Source of the DNA: Myxococcales bacterium UBA5297
Lineage (GTDB): Bacteria > Myxococcota > Myxococcia > Myxococcales > UBA5297
NCBI GenBank assembly: GCA_002408385.1
Contig: DHSB01000151.1
Location: 1-34,533, forward strand
Reading direction: 5' to 3'
DNA: 34,533 nt
In this document: one piece after another, positions 17,304-24,877 of the stretch
How the letters are laid out: each line of letters begins with the position of its first letter
Numbering within the stretch: the first letter of the stretch is position 1
Program-made: the position numbers and the translations under genes
Notes under the pieces: generated by a model
What the model was told of the DNA's origin: nothing
The model's input: the letters and a program-made list of their open reading frames with translations, nothing else
Databases searched by the model: none

Positions 17304-17412
17304 GGAATCGCCGTGTCGTCTTGTGGTGAGAGGGTTTTCGCCTTCGGAGCGCCTGCGCCGCGTCGAGAGTACCCGTGCAAGCCCCGCCTTGACTGCCCGG
17401 GCAAACGGGCCG

Positions 17413-17454
17413 TCGCCGCTGCAGAGCACGGCTGTCCGCGCTCCGCAGCGGCGA
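17413..17454 (-). terminator. Candidate terminator after the 1184-residue Cys-rich gene
   Basis: A perfect 10-bp inverted repeat (tcgccgctgc / gcagcggcga) with a 22-nt loop begins 18 bp past the stop codon at 17472. There is no T run after it on minus, so it is a moderate candidate only. Confidence 0.4.
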
Positions 17455-17471
17455 AGGTCGCATCCCTTAGG

Positions 17472-20400
17472 TCAGCGCCAACACTTGAAGTAGGCGGTGG
17501 TGTGGATGGTGCTGATGATCCAGTTTCTCGGGTTGGTGTTGCTCCGAGTCATTCGGCAGCTTTGGTTCGTCCCGCCGCACGGAGGCATCGTGGCCTGGCT
17601 CGAGTATCCGCCGGGAGTCGGCGCGCCTTGGCTTCTTCCGCAGCAACTGCATTGGTCCCGCGTGCAACTGGTGAGCGCGCAACAGAAGAAGTCGTTCATC
17701 GGCGGGCTGGTGGTGCTGCAGGCCGTGGAACTGTTCGACACCGCGTCTGGCGGCGGAGCCGAGCAGACGCCCCACCCCTTGCACTCGTTGATGCACGCCT
17801 GTTCGCCCTGGGTCCCCGACTGCCCGGTGCAGTAGGACGGAAGCCCTTCGATGAGCTCGGAGTAGCAGACCTTCGGCTGCGTGTCGCAGATCTCGCCGTG
17901 GCTGGCGCTGACCACGCCGTCGCCGCACCACTGGTTTCGCAAAACGGTGACGGTCAACGAAGCGCTGGCGATCGAGCCGCAGCGGGTCGTGGCCCTGACG
18001 GTCACGTTGTAGGTCCCCGGGTGGCTCGAGTTGTTGGTGGGAGTGCCCTGGATGAGCCCGGTCGTGGGGTTGACCGAGAGCCAGGACGGCTGGTTCACCA
18101 GCGAGTAGGTGATCGGGTTGGTCATCGAGCCGTTGGCATGCCCGGAGCTCGTCGCTTGGGCGGAGACCGAGCCCGCCGTGTAGTAAAGCGGCTTGGTGAC
18201 GCCCGCGGGTTTCACGTAGATGCTGTGAACCGACGGTGAGACTTTGACGGTGAAGGTCTCATCGAAGTGGGGGCATTGGTTGCGGCTCTTGACGTAGCAG
18301 TCGTGGCAAGTGAAGTCGCACCGTCCTTGGTTGCAGAAGCGCGTGCTGTTGGGCGGCTGCGGGCAGGTGGAGAGGGCGCCGCAGCTCAAGGTCCCGCCGC
18401 AGCCGTCGGGCCAGTCTCCGCAGTTCTTGCCGAGGGTCTGGCAGTTGTCCGCCGCACAGCAGTTGCCGACCTTGTGGTAGCCCGGGTGGCAGAGCAATTC
18501 ACAGTGGCCGGCCTGCGAGCAAACGTTGTAGCCGTGGGCCACCTCCGGGCACGAACCGCAGTCGAGCGACCCTCCGCAGCGGGTGTCGAGATCCCCGCAG
18601 GTGCGGCCCTCGGACGCGCAGGTCTTGCAGGGGCAGCACGAGCCCGCGCCACATCGGTAGGAGCCCGCCGGACAAGGCGTGCACGGGCCGAGCGGGTCGT
18701 CGGGCGACCAGTCGATCTGGAGCCGCTGCAGGACCGGGGTCTGCTGGCCGTTGAGCGTCTTCTTCATGCGCACCTCGACCTCGATGAACCGGCGGAGGGC
18801 GGCGTCGTTGACCTTGGGGACGAAGGAGAAGTCGAGGCTGTAGTCGGCATAGCCGGTGCCATTGGGGACGACGAAGGACCAATCGGACCAGCCCTTCGAA
18901 CCGGTGAAGGCAGCGTCCTTGCCCACGCGCACGCGCGCTTCGATGGTCGCCGAGGCGGGGATCTTCGCCCTCAGGTTGACCCGCTTCCAGAAGGGCTGGG
19001 CGGTCGAGGTCGCCACGATCTGCGAATCGTAGACGACGTTCCAAGACCCCAGAGTCGACGCGGGGACGTGGGGAGCCACGCAGACGAATCCCGGTTGGGC
19101 ACAATCGGAGTCGGCCGGGTGATAGGTGCCTTGCTGAGTGTTCGTGTATCGGCCCGAATCGAATTCTTCGGCGCTTTCGTACTGCTTGGTGGTCTCGCAA
19201 AACGCCTTGCAAACCTTGGTCGGGCTCGCATTGTCGACCGAGGGGCAGCACTGCATGCCGCCGCCACAGTCGCCGTCTTCCTTGCAGGAATTGCAGACGA
19301 GACGGGTGCCCGCGACGTCGAGGCCACAGCGGCCCGCGCCACAGCCACAGTCATCGTGGTCGCAGCAGTCGCCGGGGGTGCAGACGCCCTTGCAGCACTT
19401 GCTGCCCGCCGGGCATGCGCGCTCCGGGTCTGGTTTTTCGCTGTCGTCGCAGGCGCCGCAGGAGTTGCCGGTGCAGACCAACGTGGTCGATGAGCCCGTG
19501 GTGGCGCAGTCGCTCGTGCTGCAGCAGGTGCCCGGCCGACAGCTCTTCTGGCCGTCGGCGCCACAGCAAACGTGGCCGCGCGGGCAGGTGCCGGTGATGT
19601 CTTTGGGGTTTGCCGGGTCGGTCTGGCACGAGCCGCAGCCGCCGTTGATGCACTGCTGACCGGCGGCGCAGTCCGAATCGGCGCAGCAGGTCGCGCCGCT
19701 GACGCAGCTGCCGCTGCAGCAGCGGCCCTTGCCGCCACACTGCAAGTCGTTGGTGCAGGGCTGGCAGGTGCCGCCCGCTCCACAGATGTACCCCGGGTAC
19801 TTCGCTTGGCAGTCTTGATCGTTACAGCAGGTCGCCGATTTGCACGTGCCGCCGCAGCACTTCTGGCCGCTCGCGCACTGGGAGTCTTGCGCGCAGGCGA
19901 CACAGGTGCGGCTGTCGAGGGAGCAGACCTGGCCGTTCGAGCAGTCGGAGTTCGAGCAGCACGCCGTCAAGGCGATGCACGCGCCCCCGCAACAGCGTTT
20001 GCCCCTGCCGCACTGGATGTCGTAGGAGCAGGCCGAGCACTTGCCGGCCACGCAGAGCTGGCCTCCGCTGCCGCAGTCGGCGTTGCTGCAGCAGGTGCCC
20101 TGAACGCAGCTTCCATTGCAGCAGCGGTAGCCCGTGCGGCCGCAGTCGGTGTCCTTGGTGCAGGCAGAGCACTTGTTGCTGAGGCAGGCCTGCCCGTTGC
20201 TGCAGACCTGGCCCGGGCAGCACTCGGCGGCAATGCAGGCGCCGCCGCAGCACTTCTGGCCGCTCGCGCACTGAATGTCGCCCGTGCACTTCTGGCAGAC
20301 GTAGTTGATGCAGGTCGGGGTGGAGGGGAAGGCTTGGCAGTCGGCGTTCGAGCAGCATTGCCCGTTGACGCAGGAGCCATTGCAGCAGAGCGGGGTCTTC

Positions 20401-21026
20401 CCGCCACAAGCCGGGGTGCAGGTGCTGCGGGTCGTCATCTCTCCTTGCAGCAGGCAGGCCCCCTCGGCCACGCAGGCGCCGTCGCAGCACTCTTGGCCTT
20501 CGCCGCACTGCGCGTCTTCAGCGCAGGCGAGGCATTGGTTGTTCTCGCAGAGCGCGCTGCCGCAGTCCCCGCTCGAGCAGCAGGTGCCCGCGACACAGGC
20601 CCCTTCGCAGCATTTCTCGCCTTCGCCACATTCGCCGTCGTAGCTGCAGTCTTGACAGGTGTTGCCGAGACAGACTTGGCCCTGAGCGCAGTCGGCGCTC
20701 GAGCAGCAACCGCCGTCCTGGCAGAGGCCGCTGCAGCAGACCTTGCCCGCGCCGCAGTCCTCGGCCTGCTCGCAGGGCTCGCAGCGGCCATCGGCGCAGA
20801 CGCGCCCGGAGCAGTCCTCGTTGCCGCAGCACTCGACGTAGAGGCACTCGCCGCCGCAGCAGTGCCGTCCGGGTCCACAGTCGCGGTCGTTGCGGCAGCC
20901 TTCGGTCGATGAGTCTTCGACCGCCGCGGGTGCCTCGGTCACCTTGCTTTCCGGTGAAGGGGCCTCGGAGAGGCAACCGGTGAGAAACAGCGCGGCGACC
21001 AGGCAGAACAGGCGAGTGACCTTCAT
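17472..21026 (-). CDS. Large mosaic Cys-rich lipoprotein with Ig-like domain
   Basis: An 1184-residue protein. The lipoprotein signal ends in LTGC (Cys18), then a Ser/Glu/Ala linker. Residues 44-610 hold about 13 units of the same CC-type cysteine-rich repeat as the giant protein encoded at 10953-15083, some with insertions. Residues 655-780 form a cysteine-free beta domain (SWNVVYDSQIV...LQRLQIDWSP). Residues 782-920 are cysteine-rich with two copies of a TCGD/NCGD...CGG-x-L-x-CG motif. Residues 925-1030 resemble a putative-Ig (He_PIG) domain: YSLVNQPSWLSVNPTTGLIQG and TYNVTVRATT. Residue 1034 starts CGDGVVSASHGEICD, the Myxococcus cysteine-rich repeat signature. The tail is again cysteine-rich. 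The mosaic design points to a surface or extracellular binding protein; ligand unknown. Confidence 0.82.
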   Translation of the reverse strand: MKVTRLFCLVAALFLTGCLSEAPSPESKVTEAPAAVEDSSTEGCRNDRDCGPGRHCCGGECLYVECCGNEDCSGRVCADGRCEPCEQAEDCGAGKVCCSGLCQDGGCCSSADCAQGQVCLGNTCQDCSYDGECGEGEKCCEGACVAGTCCSSGDCGSALCENNQCLACAEDAQCGEGQECCDGACVAEGACLLQGEMTTRSTCTPACGGKTPLCCNGSCVNGQCCSNADCQAFPSTPTCINYVCQKCTGDIQCASGQKCCGGACIAAECCPGQVCSNGQACLSNKCSACTKDTDCGRTGYRCCNGSCVQGTCCSNADCGSGGQLCVAGKCSACSYDIQCGRGKRCCGGACIALTACCSNSDCSNGQVCSLDSRTCVACAQDSQCASGQKCCGGTCKSATCCNDQDCQAKYPGYICGAGGTCQPCTNDLQCGGKGRCCSGSCVSGATCCADSDCAAGQQCINGGCGSCQTDPANPKDITGTCPRGHVCCGADGQKSCRPGTCCSTSDCATTGSSTTLVCTGNSCGACDDSEKPDPERACPAGSKCCKGVCTPGDCCDHDDCGCGAGRCGLDVAGTRLVCNSCKEDGDCGGGMQCCPSVDNASPTKVCKAFCETTKQYESAEEFDSGRYTNTQQGTYHPADSDCAQPGFVCVAPHVPASTLGSWNVVYDSQIVATSTAQPFWKRVNLRAKIPASATIEARVRVGKDAAFTGSKGWSDWSFVVPNGTGYADYSLDFSFVPKVNDAALRRFIEVEVRMKKTLNGQQTPVLQRLQIDWSPDDPLGPCTPCPAGSYRCGAGSCCPCKTCASEGRTCGDLDTRCGGSLDCGSCPEVAHGYNVCSQAGHCELLCHPGYHKVGNCCAADNCQTLGKNCGDWPDGCGGTLSCGALSTCPQPPNSTRFCNQGRCDFTCHDCYVKSRNQCPHFDETFTVKVSPSVHSIYVKPAGVTKPLYYTAGSVSAQATSSGHANGSMTNPITYSLVNQPSWLSVNPTTGLIQGTPTNNSSHPGTYNVTVRATTRCGSIASASLTVTVLRNQWCGDGVVSASHGEICDTQPKVCYSELIEGLPSYCTGQSGTQGEQACINECKGWGVCSAPPPDAVSNSSTACSTTSPPMNDFFCCALTSCTRDQCSCCGRSQGAPTPGGYSSQATMPPCGGTNQSCRMTRSNTNPRNWIISTIHTTAYFKCWR

Positions 21027-21091
21027 GGCGGCACCCTTCGTCTTGGCGAAGCCCCGGGGCTCTGGACTTCGAGTTTTGTCCGCCGCGACGA

Positions 21092-21123
21092 GCTGGCTCC
21101 CCTATCGCTGAAGCGAAGCCAGC
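21092..21123 (-). terminator. Nested hairpin between the minus-strand pilin and the Cys-rich gene
   Basis: Outer arms gctggct / agccagc (7 bp) enclose an inner stem tcgct / agcga with a 2-nt loop. The structure starts 24 bp downstream of the pilin stop at 21148 and lies about 65 bp upstream of the next start at 21026. It probably terminates or attenuates pilin transcription before the Cys-rich gene. Confidence 0.45.
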
Positions 21124-21147
21124 CCGCCGGGCGAGTTCCTTCGAGTA

Positions 21148-21744
21148 CTACAGGAAGAAACAGAGGTTCACGTCTTCAGTGGTTGGTTCCTTTTTCATCG
21201 CGCACGTCTGGCCGCCGATGATCCTGTCAGCCCCTATCTGGATGTAGCTCGGGTCCTGCAGAACCGAGTTGTAGACGTCTTGAGCCTGGGCCGGCCCCGA
21301 GGTGTGGACCCGGATGAGGACCGCGTTCTGTCGGCCGACGTTATTCTGTCCGGCGACTTGCTCGAGGCCAAGTTGCATGATCGAGAAGTCGTCAGCGGTG
21401 CCCGCACTCCCGTCCGAAGGGCAGGCAGCGACGCACCAAGGCGCAGCCTCGGCCTGCCCCGCGGGGGCGGGCGGAAGCAGTTGTCGTTGCCGCAGCGTCT
21501 GCAGTCCCTGAGTCGCTGGGACGGCGGTGACAATGGTTCCACCAGTGAGGCCGGCGTAGGTCGAAGAGGCCTTCCGAATGGTGCCGCAAGCCTCGACGAT
21601 TTTGGAGACCCGGCCGGCGACGATGAAGCCGCGTCCGAAGATCACGACCGAAGCCAAGACCGCGATGACCGCGATGACGATGCCAAGCTCGATGAGGCTG
21701 AAGCCGTGCGCATGCCGACTACGACGGGCGACAAATGGGTTCAT
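21148..21744 (-). CDS. Type IV prepilin-like protein (pilin A, minus strand)
   Basis: A 198-residue protein started at the ATG at 21744, with AAGGAG about 10 nt upstream. The 14-residue leader is basic and ends HG|FSLIELG, the class III prepilin site: Gly at -1, Phe at +1 and Glu at +5 are all present. The following 20 residues (GIVIAVIAVLASVVIF core) are the hydrophobic assembly helix. The globular part is Gly/Thr-rich, has four cysteines (CGTIRK, WCVAACPS, TCAMKK, LCFFL) and ends directly in a hydrophobic CFFL. It would be processed by a prepilin peptidase encoded elsewhere and assembled by the machine at 3531-10813. It is closely similar in its N-terminus to the divergently oriented pilin at 22174. 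Which pilin is the major subunit cannot be told. Confidence 0.82.
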   Translation of the reverse strand: MNPFVARRSRHAHGFSLIELGIVIAVIAVLASVVIFGRGFIVAGRVSKIVEACGTIRKASSTYAGLTGGTIVTAVPATQGLQTLRQRQLLPPAPAGQAEAAPWCVAACPSDGSAGTADDFSIMQLGLEQVAGQNNVGRQNAVLIRVHTSGPAQAQDVYNSVLQDPSYIQIGADRIIGGQTCAMKKEPTTEDVNLCFFL

Positions 21745-22173
21745 TTTTCGTGTGCTCCTTGGTTTCCCAGACGGGAGGAGTCCCCCGAGGTGGCGGCTAT
21801 CATAGCCCAACGGCGGGCCGCGGTGGAAGCCCACGATCAGCGCCGGAGGCCTCGGGATTGGACGGCATCATAAACGAGGGGCGCCGGAGGATACCAAAGG
21901 GGCGCTCGGGGCCGGACGCACGGCGTTGGCTGGCCGCGGCGAGCGGCCGTTCGACATTGCATTCTGCGCAGAGCGCGTCGCGCATCGAGCCTGCGCCGGC
22001 CGGGAATGAGGAGCCGCGGGCCCTCGGGCAGGTATTCCGGCCATGAGGCCGTCGGGGGGGCCGGGAGGCACGGGCGGCGCGGCGGCGGTGCCCGGGGCGC
22101 TCGGCCGCTGCCTCGTGGGCCCGCGACTCGGGCGGTTTCGCGGAGAGGGCGAGGCCGTGCTACTCTGGCCGCC
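21745..22173. other. Divergent promoter region between two pilin genes
   Basis: About 430 bases separate the divergent pilins that start at 21744 (minus) and 22174 (plus). No credible gene lies inside. Promoters for both directions must be in or near this segment; I could not pick convincing sigma-70 or sigma-54 boxes by eye. A less GC-rich patch around 21950-21965 is the most promoter-like part for the plus operon. Confidence 0.45.
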
Positions 22174-22746
22174 ATGAAATCAACCTTCGGTCGTCCGCTC
22201 CTGCGGCGTTCTCGTCCGAGCGGCTTTTCGCTCATCGAGCTGGGGATCGTCATCGCCGTGATCGCGGTGCTCGGCACGGTGGTGATCGGCTCGGTCGGCT
22301 ACCTGCGTGCAGCCAGGCAGCAGTCCTGCGCCGACCTCGTTCAGGCGATCCGCAAGGCGTCTCAGAGCTATTCGATGCGCTACTTCAACGGCATCGCCTA
22401 CGCGAGCCGAGGCAGGGAAACCGAAGAACTCTTTCAGAAGCTGCTCGCACAGGGCTTTCTTCCCATGGAAACCAGGACGCCGTGGGAGCAGACGGCCGGG
22501 GCGACGGGAATCCAGGTCTTCGCCGACGCCGGGGCCCAATGCAACGCCATCGGTGGAGGGAGTGGAGGCGACCGGTGCAGGAAGTGCGCGGGCTTCGCCT
22601 GCGTCTTGATCCGGGTGCCTATCGGGGCCGACGACAACGGCGTGACGTGCAGGGACTTGGCGACCCTCTTCGATCCAAATCAAAGAGGCAGCGCCCTCGC
22701 CGCGAGATGCAACGGCGGTGCGAGCTTGGAGGTCGTGGTCCGATGA
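22174..22746 (+). CDS. Type IV prepilin-like protein (pilin B, first of plus operon)
   Basis: A 190-residue protein. The ATG at 22174 gives a short basic leader ending SG|FSLIELG, with Glu at +5, followed by the hydrophobic helix GIVIAVIAVLGTVVIG. No good Shine-Dalgarno is visible in front of it, so the start rests on the leader. The frame extends upstream to 22006 but that part is Arg/Gly-rich noise. The C-terminal domain contains six cysteines, including a CRKCAGFAC cluster. It heads a four-gene operon of prepilin-like genes and overlaps the next one by ATGA at 22743-22746. It is a paralogue of pilin A on the opposite strand. Confidence 0.8.
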   Translation: MKSTFGRPLLRRSRPSGFSLIELGIVIAVIAVLGTVVIGSVGYLRAARQQSCADLVQAIRKASQSYSMRYFNGIAYASRGRETEELFQKLLAQGFLPMETRTPWEQTAGATGIQVFADAGAQCNAIGGGSGGDRCRKCAGFACVLIRVPIGADDNGVTCRDLATLFDPNQRGSALAARCNGGASLEVVVR

Positions 22747-23390
22747 GCCGGCGGGGCGCCAGTCCGGCGCGGGGGTTCTCGCTCCTCGAGGTCGGCGTCG
22801 TCCTGGGCGTCGCTTCGGTGCTGCTGACGGCCGTCGCGGTGCTCGGAGCCGGCCAGATCAAGAACGCGAAGAACGAGCGGATCGGCATCGAGCTGCAGTC
22901 GTTTGCGCAAATTGGCGCGAGTGCCCACCTGCGCGGGGTCCAACGGAATCTGGGTATTGCGACCTTCGACGCCGCTGCTTGGAACCTTGGGCCAAATCAG
23001 TCCGTCTGCTTCGACATCGCGGGCAATCAGCCGAACAACAACTGTGCGCCTGCCGCGACCGCGAAGATGGGTGGGCAGCGCTTCAGCGCGAGCCCGGTCC
23101 TCACTCAACTGCTGACCGACACCCCGCCAAACGGCGGCTACAACCCGTATTGCGTCTCCTACGAGATCTGCCTTTTCGAAAACCGCGCCGAGGCGCGCAC
23201 CTGTGTGCCGGAGAGCGCTCGTGAGCTCTCGGGGCGTCCCTGCAATCCCCAGCGCGCTTGTCCAAATCCGAGGATCGACGGCGAGCAGGCTTTTTGTGTC
23301 TCGGCGGCGGTGACGCCGGCCTTTTGGAAGCGCAACGAGGCCGCCTATTCGATTCAGCCGACCTGGTTCGACACGTCGATCAACTTCTAG
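22743..23390 (+). CDS. Type IV prepilin-like protein (pilin C)
   Basis: A 215-residue protein whose ATG overlaps the stop of the preceding pilin (ATGA), with GGAGG 10 nt upstream. Leader MSRRGASPARG|FSLLEVG: a class III site with Glu at +5, then the hydrophobic helix VVLGVASVLLTAVAVLG. The rest is a globular domain with eight cysteines, for example YCVSYEICLF and CNPQRACPN, and an aromatic C-terminus (IQPTWFDTSINF). It does not closely match its neighbours outside the leader. A minor pilin or pseudopilin role is likely. It is 21 bp from the next gene. Confidence 0.8.
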   Translation: MSRRGASPARGFSLLEVGVVLGVASVLLTAVAVLGAGQIKNAKNERIGIELQSFAQIGASAHLRGVQRNLGIATFDAAAWNLGPNQSVCFDIAGNQPNNNCAPAATAKMGGQRFSASPVLTQLLTDTPPNGGYNPYCVSYEICLFENRAEARTCVPESARELSGRPCNPQRACPNPRIDGEQAFCVSAAVTPAFWKRNEAAYSIQPTWFDTSINF

Positions 23391-23411
23391 CGGTCTTTTT
23401 CGGAGCTCGTG

Positions 23412-24101
23412 ATGGGCATCCAGATGTCGAAGCGGACGAACCGTCGGTCCGGCTTCACGCTCTTGCAGCTTGGGATCGTGCTCGCCGTTGGCGCGATCCT
23501 CGCTGCGGCGGTCATGCCCGAGGTTATCGAAACCGAACGCGAGAAGATGATCCAGCGGATACTTCTCGATGTCACGGTCCACGCTGACGCCGCGCGCGCC
23601 TTCCACAAGCAAAATGGCGGGTGGCCGGGCGAGGCCCAATGGGGCTGCAACCCTGTTCCGGTGAGTGAGCAGATCCACGCCACGTACAAGAACGTGGTCG
23701 CCAATCAGGGTTACGTCCCTTTCGATCCTCAAGGTGAGGCGAGCATCTACGCGAACCCTTGGGATCATCGATATCTCATCGATATCATCCAGAGGCAGCC
23801 GCTCGCTCCGGCGCCGGCGGTCTGCTTGCTCCGGATCTCTACGCTCGTCCCCACCGAGCTCCAACAGGCGTTTCTCTCGCTCGTCCCGCAGGGACGTTGC
23901 GGGGGGGCCTGTGGCGCTGTCGCGCCGGCGGCCGACTTCGTCACCTGCTGCGCCCATGTGGCGCCCCCGGGGCTGGACGCCGGAGTGGAATTCGGATGCT
24001 GCGGTCTCCCGCCCCAGGCCAGCCTCGATGGCTGCGAGAGACCCTTCCTGCGGTTCGTTCCCCCCCCCGCTGATCGCTTCGAGTGCAGCCCCACGCCTTA
24101 G
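23412..24101 (+). CDS. Atypical prepilin-like protein with Gln at +5 (pilin D)
   Basis: A 229-residue protein started at the ATG at 23412 with GGAG 6 nt upstream; a GTG directly before (23409) is an alternative. The leader ends SG|FTLLQLG. The nearly invariant Glu at +5 of the mature pilin is Gln here. In known systems Glu5 neutralises the N-terminal amine of the neighbouring subunit, and pilins lacking it (for example GspK) tend to sit at the filament tip. The hydrophobic helix is normal. The C-terminal domain is cysteine-rich (CGGACG, FVTCCAHV, FGCCGLP) and parallels pilin E: DAARAFHKQNGGWPG and an NPW motif are shared. A C9 tract at 24060-24068 lies near the 3' end. Confidence 0.8.
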   Translation: MGIQMSKRTNRRSGFTLLQLGIVLAVGAILAAAVMPEVIETEREKMIQRILLDVTVHADAARAFHKQNGGWPGEAQWGCNPVPVSEQIHATYKNVVANQGYVPFDPQGEASIYANPWDHRYLIDIIQRQPLAPAPAVCLLRISTLVPTELQQAFLSLVPQGRCGGACGAVAPAADFVTCCAHVAPPGLDAGVEFGCCGLPPQASLDGCERPFLRFVPPPADRFECSPTP

Positions 24102-24135
24102 CGGCTCCCCGGGTTGGAGATTGCTTGAGGAAACC

Positions 24136-24834
24136 ATGCCGACAAGACGCACGAGTAGGCAGTCGCTGAAGCCGCAAGGATTCACCTTGCTCGAGATGGG
24201 GATAGTGCTCGGAGTCGCCGCGATTCTGGCCGCGGTCGTCTTGCCGGATGTCGTCGAGATGCAGCGAAACAAGATGGCCGAGAAGACCGCGGCGGAGATG
24301 ATGGTCATCATCGACGCGGCGCGCGCTTTTCGCGTCGCCAACAACGGAAGGTGGCCAGGCAACCCCGGCGGAGACGCCGTGTGCGGCCTCAATTGCGATC
24401 CGAATGGGCAAAATCAGCAATGGGACCGGGGCGGGTTTCGAATTGAACTCACGGGTGGCGGCTTCGTTGCCGAAGATCTGAATGCCAGTGGCAGTGGCAA
24501 GATGCTCACCAATCCCTGGGAGGAGGACTACGAACCGTGCGTCTGGCGCAACATGGGGGCCGCGAACCCTTCCGGCGCGCCTTGCATGTTCGTCGTCTCC
24601 ACGAGTGTTCCGCGAGAGCTGGCAAGGATGCTCGAAAACCAGCTCTCGCAAGTGCGGTGCATGGACAAGGGCAATCCTGGCGACATCGTCTGTCCGGGCT
24701 CGGGGCCGGTTCCTGGCAACATGGTTCGGTGTTGCGCGGTCGTCCAGCCGCCGACGAAGAACTATGCAGCCGGGTGCACGCCGCCGAATCCGAATTTCGG
24801 GTGCGTTGGGGGCATCTGCGGGTGCCGGCCCTGA
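24136..24834 (+). CDS. Type IV prepilin-like protein (pilin E, last of plus operon)
   Basis: A 232-residue protein with TGAGG 5 nt before the ATG at 24136. The basic leader ends QG|FTLLEMG, with Glu at +5, and the helix GIVLGVAAILAAVVLPDVVE follows. It is a paralogue of pilin D: both share DAARAF...N-x-G-x-WPG, an NPW motif, an S-x-x-VP-x-EL stretch and a V-x-CCA-x-V-x-PP motif near the end. The C-terminus is unusually rich in Cys and Gly (FGCVGGICGC). The gene closes the pilin operon. The reading frame is open far upstream of the ATG, through the 3' part of pilin D, without a stop, but the leader and Shine-Dalgarno fix the start. Confidence 0.82.
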   Translation: MPTRRTSRQSLKPQGFTLLEMGIVLGVAAILAAVVLPDVVEMQRNKMAEKTAAEMMVIIDAARAFRVANNGRWPGNPGGDAVCGLNCDPNGQNQQWDRGGFRIELTGGGFVAEDLNASGSGKMLTNPWEEDYEPCVWRNMGAANPSGAPCMFVVSTSVPRELARMLENQLSQVRCMDKGNPGDIVCPGSGPVPGNMVRCCAVVQPPTKNYAAGCTPPNPNFGCVGGICGCRP

Positions 24835-24877
24835 ACCGCTCGGACGGTTGAACTGGGCCCGGGTCCGCAGCCGGACC
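24834..24877 (+). terminator. Two consecutive hairpins after the pilin operon
   Basis: Hairpin 1, aaccg / cggtt with a 6-nt loop (24834-24849), begins at the stop codon; hairpin 2, ggtccg / cggacc with a 4-nt loop (24862-24877), follows and is trailed by CCCCGGGTTTCC. Either could end the plus-strand pilin transcript; the T content is low. Confidence 0.4.

Noticed and set aside
16236..18239. A 667-codon plus frame opposite two Cys-rich genes
   Set aside because: Ala/Val/Arg-rich antisense shadow. It crosses a gene boundary and has no start signal.
21745..22173. A sigma-54 promoter for the pilins, as known for pilA in some species
   Set aside because: I could not find a convincing TGGC-N-TTGC type site with the right spacing by eye.
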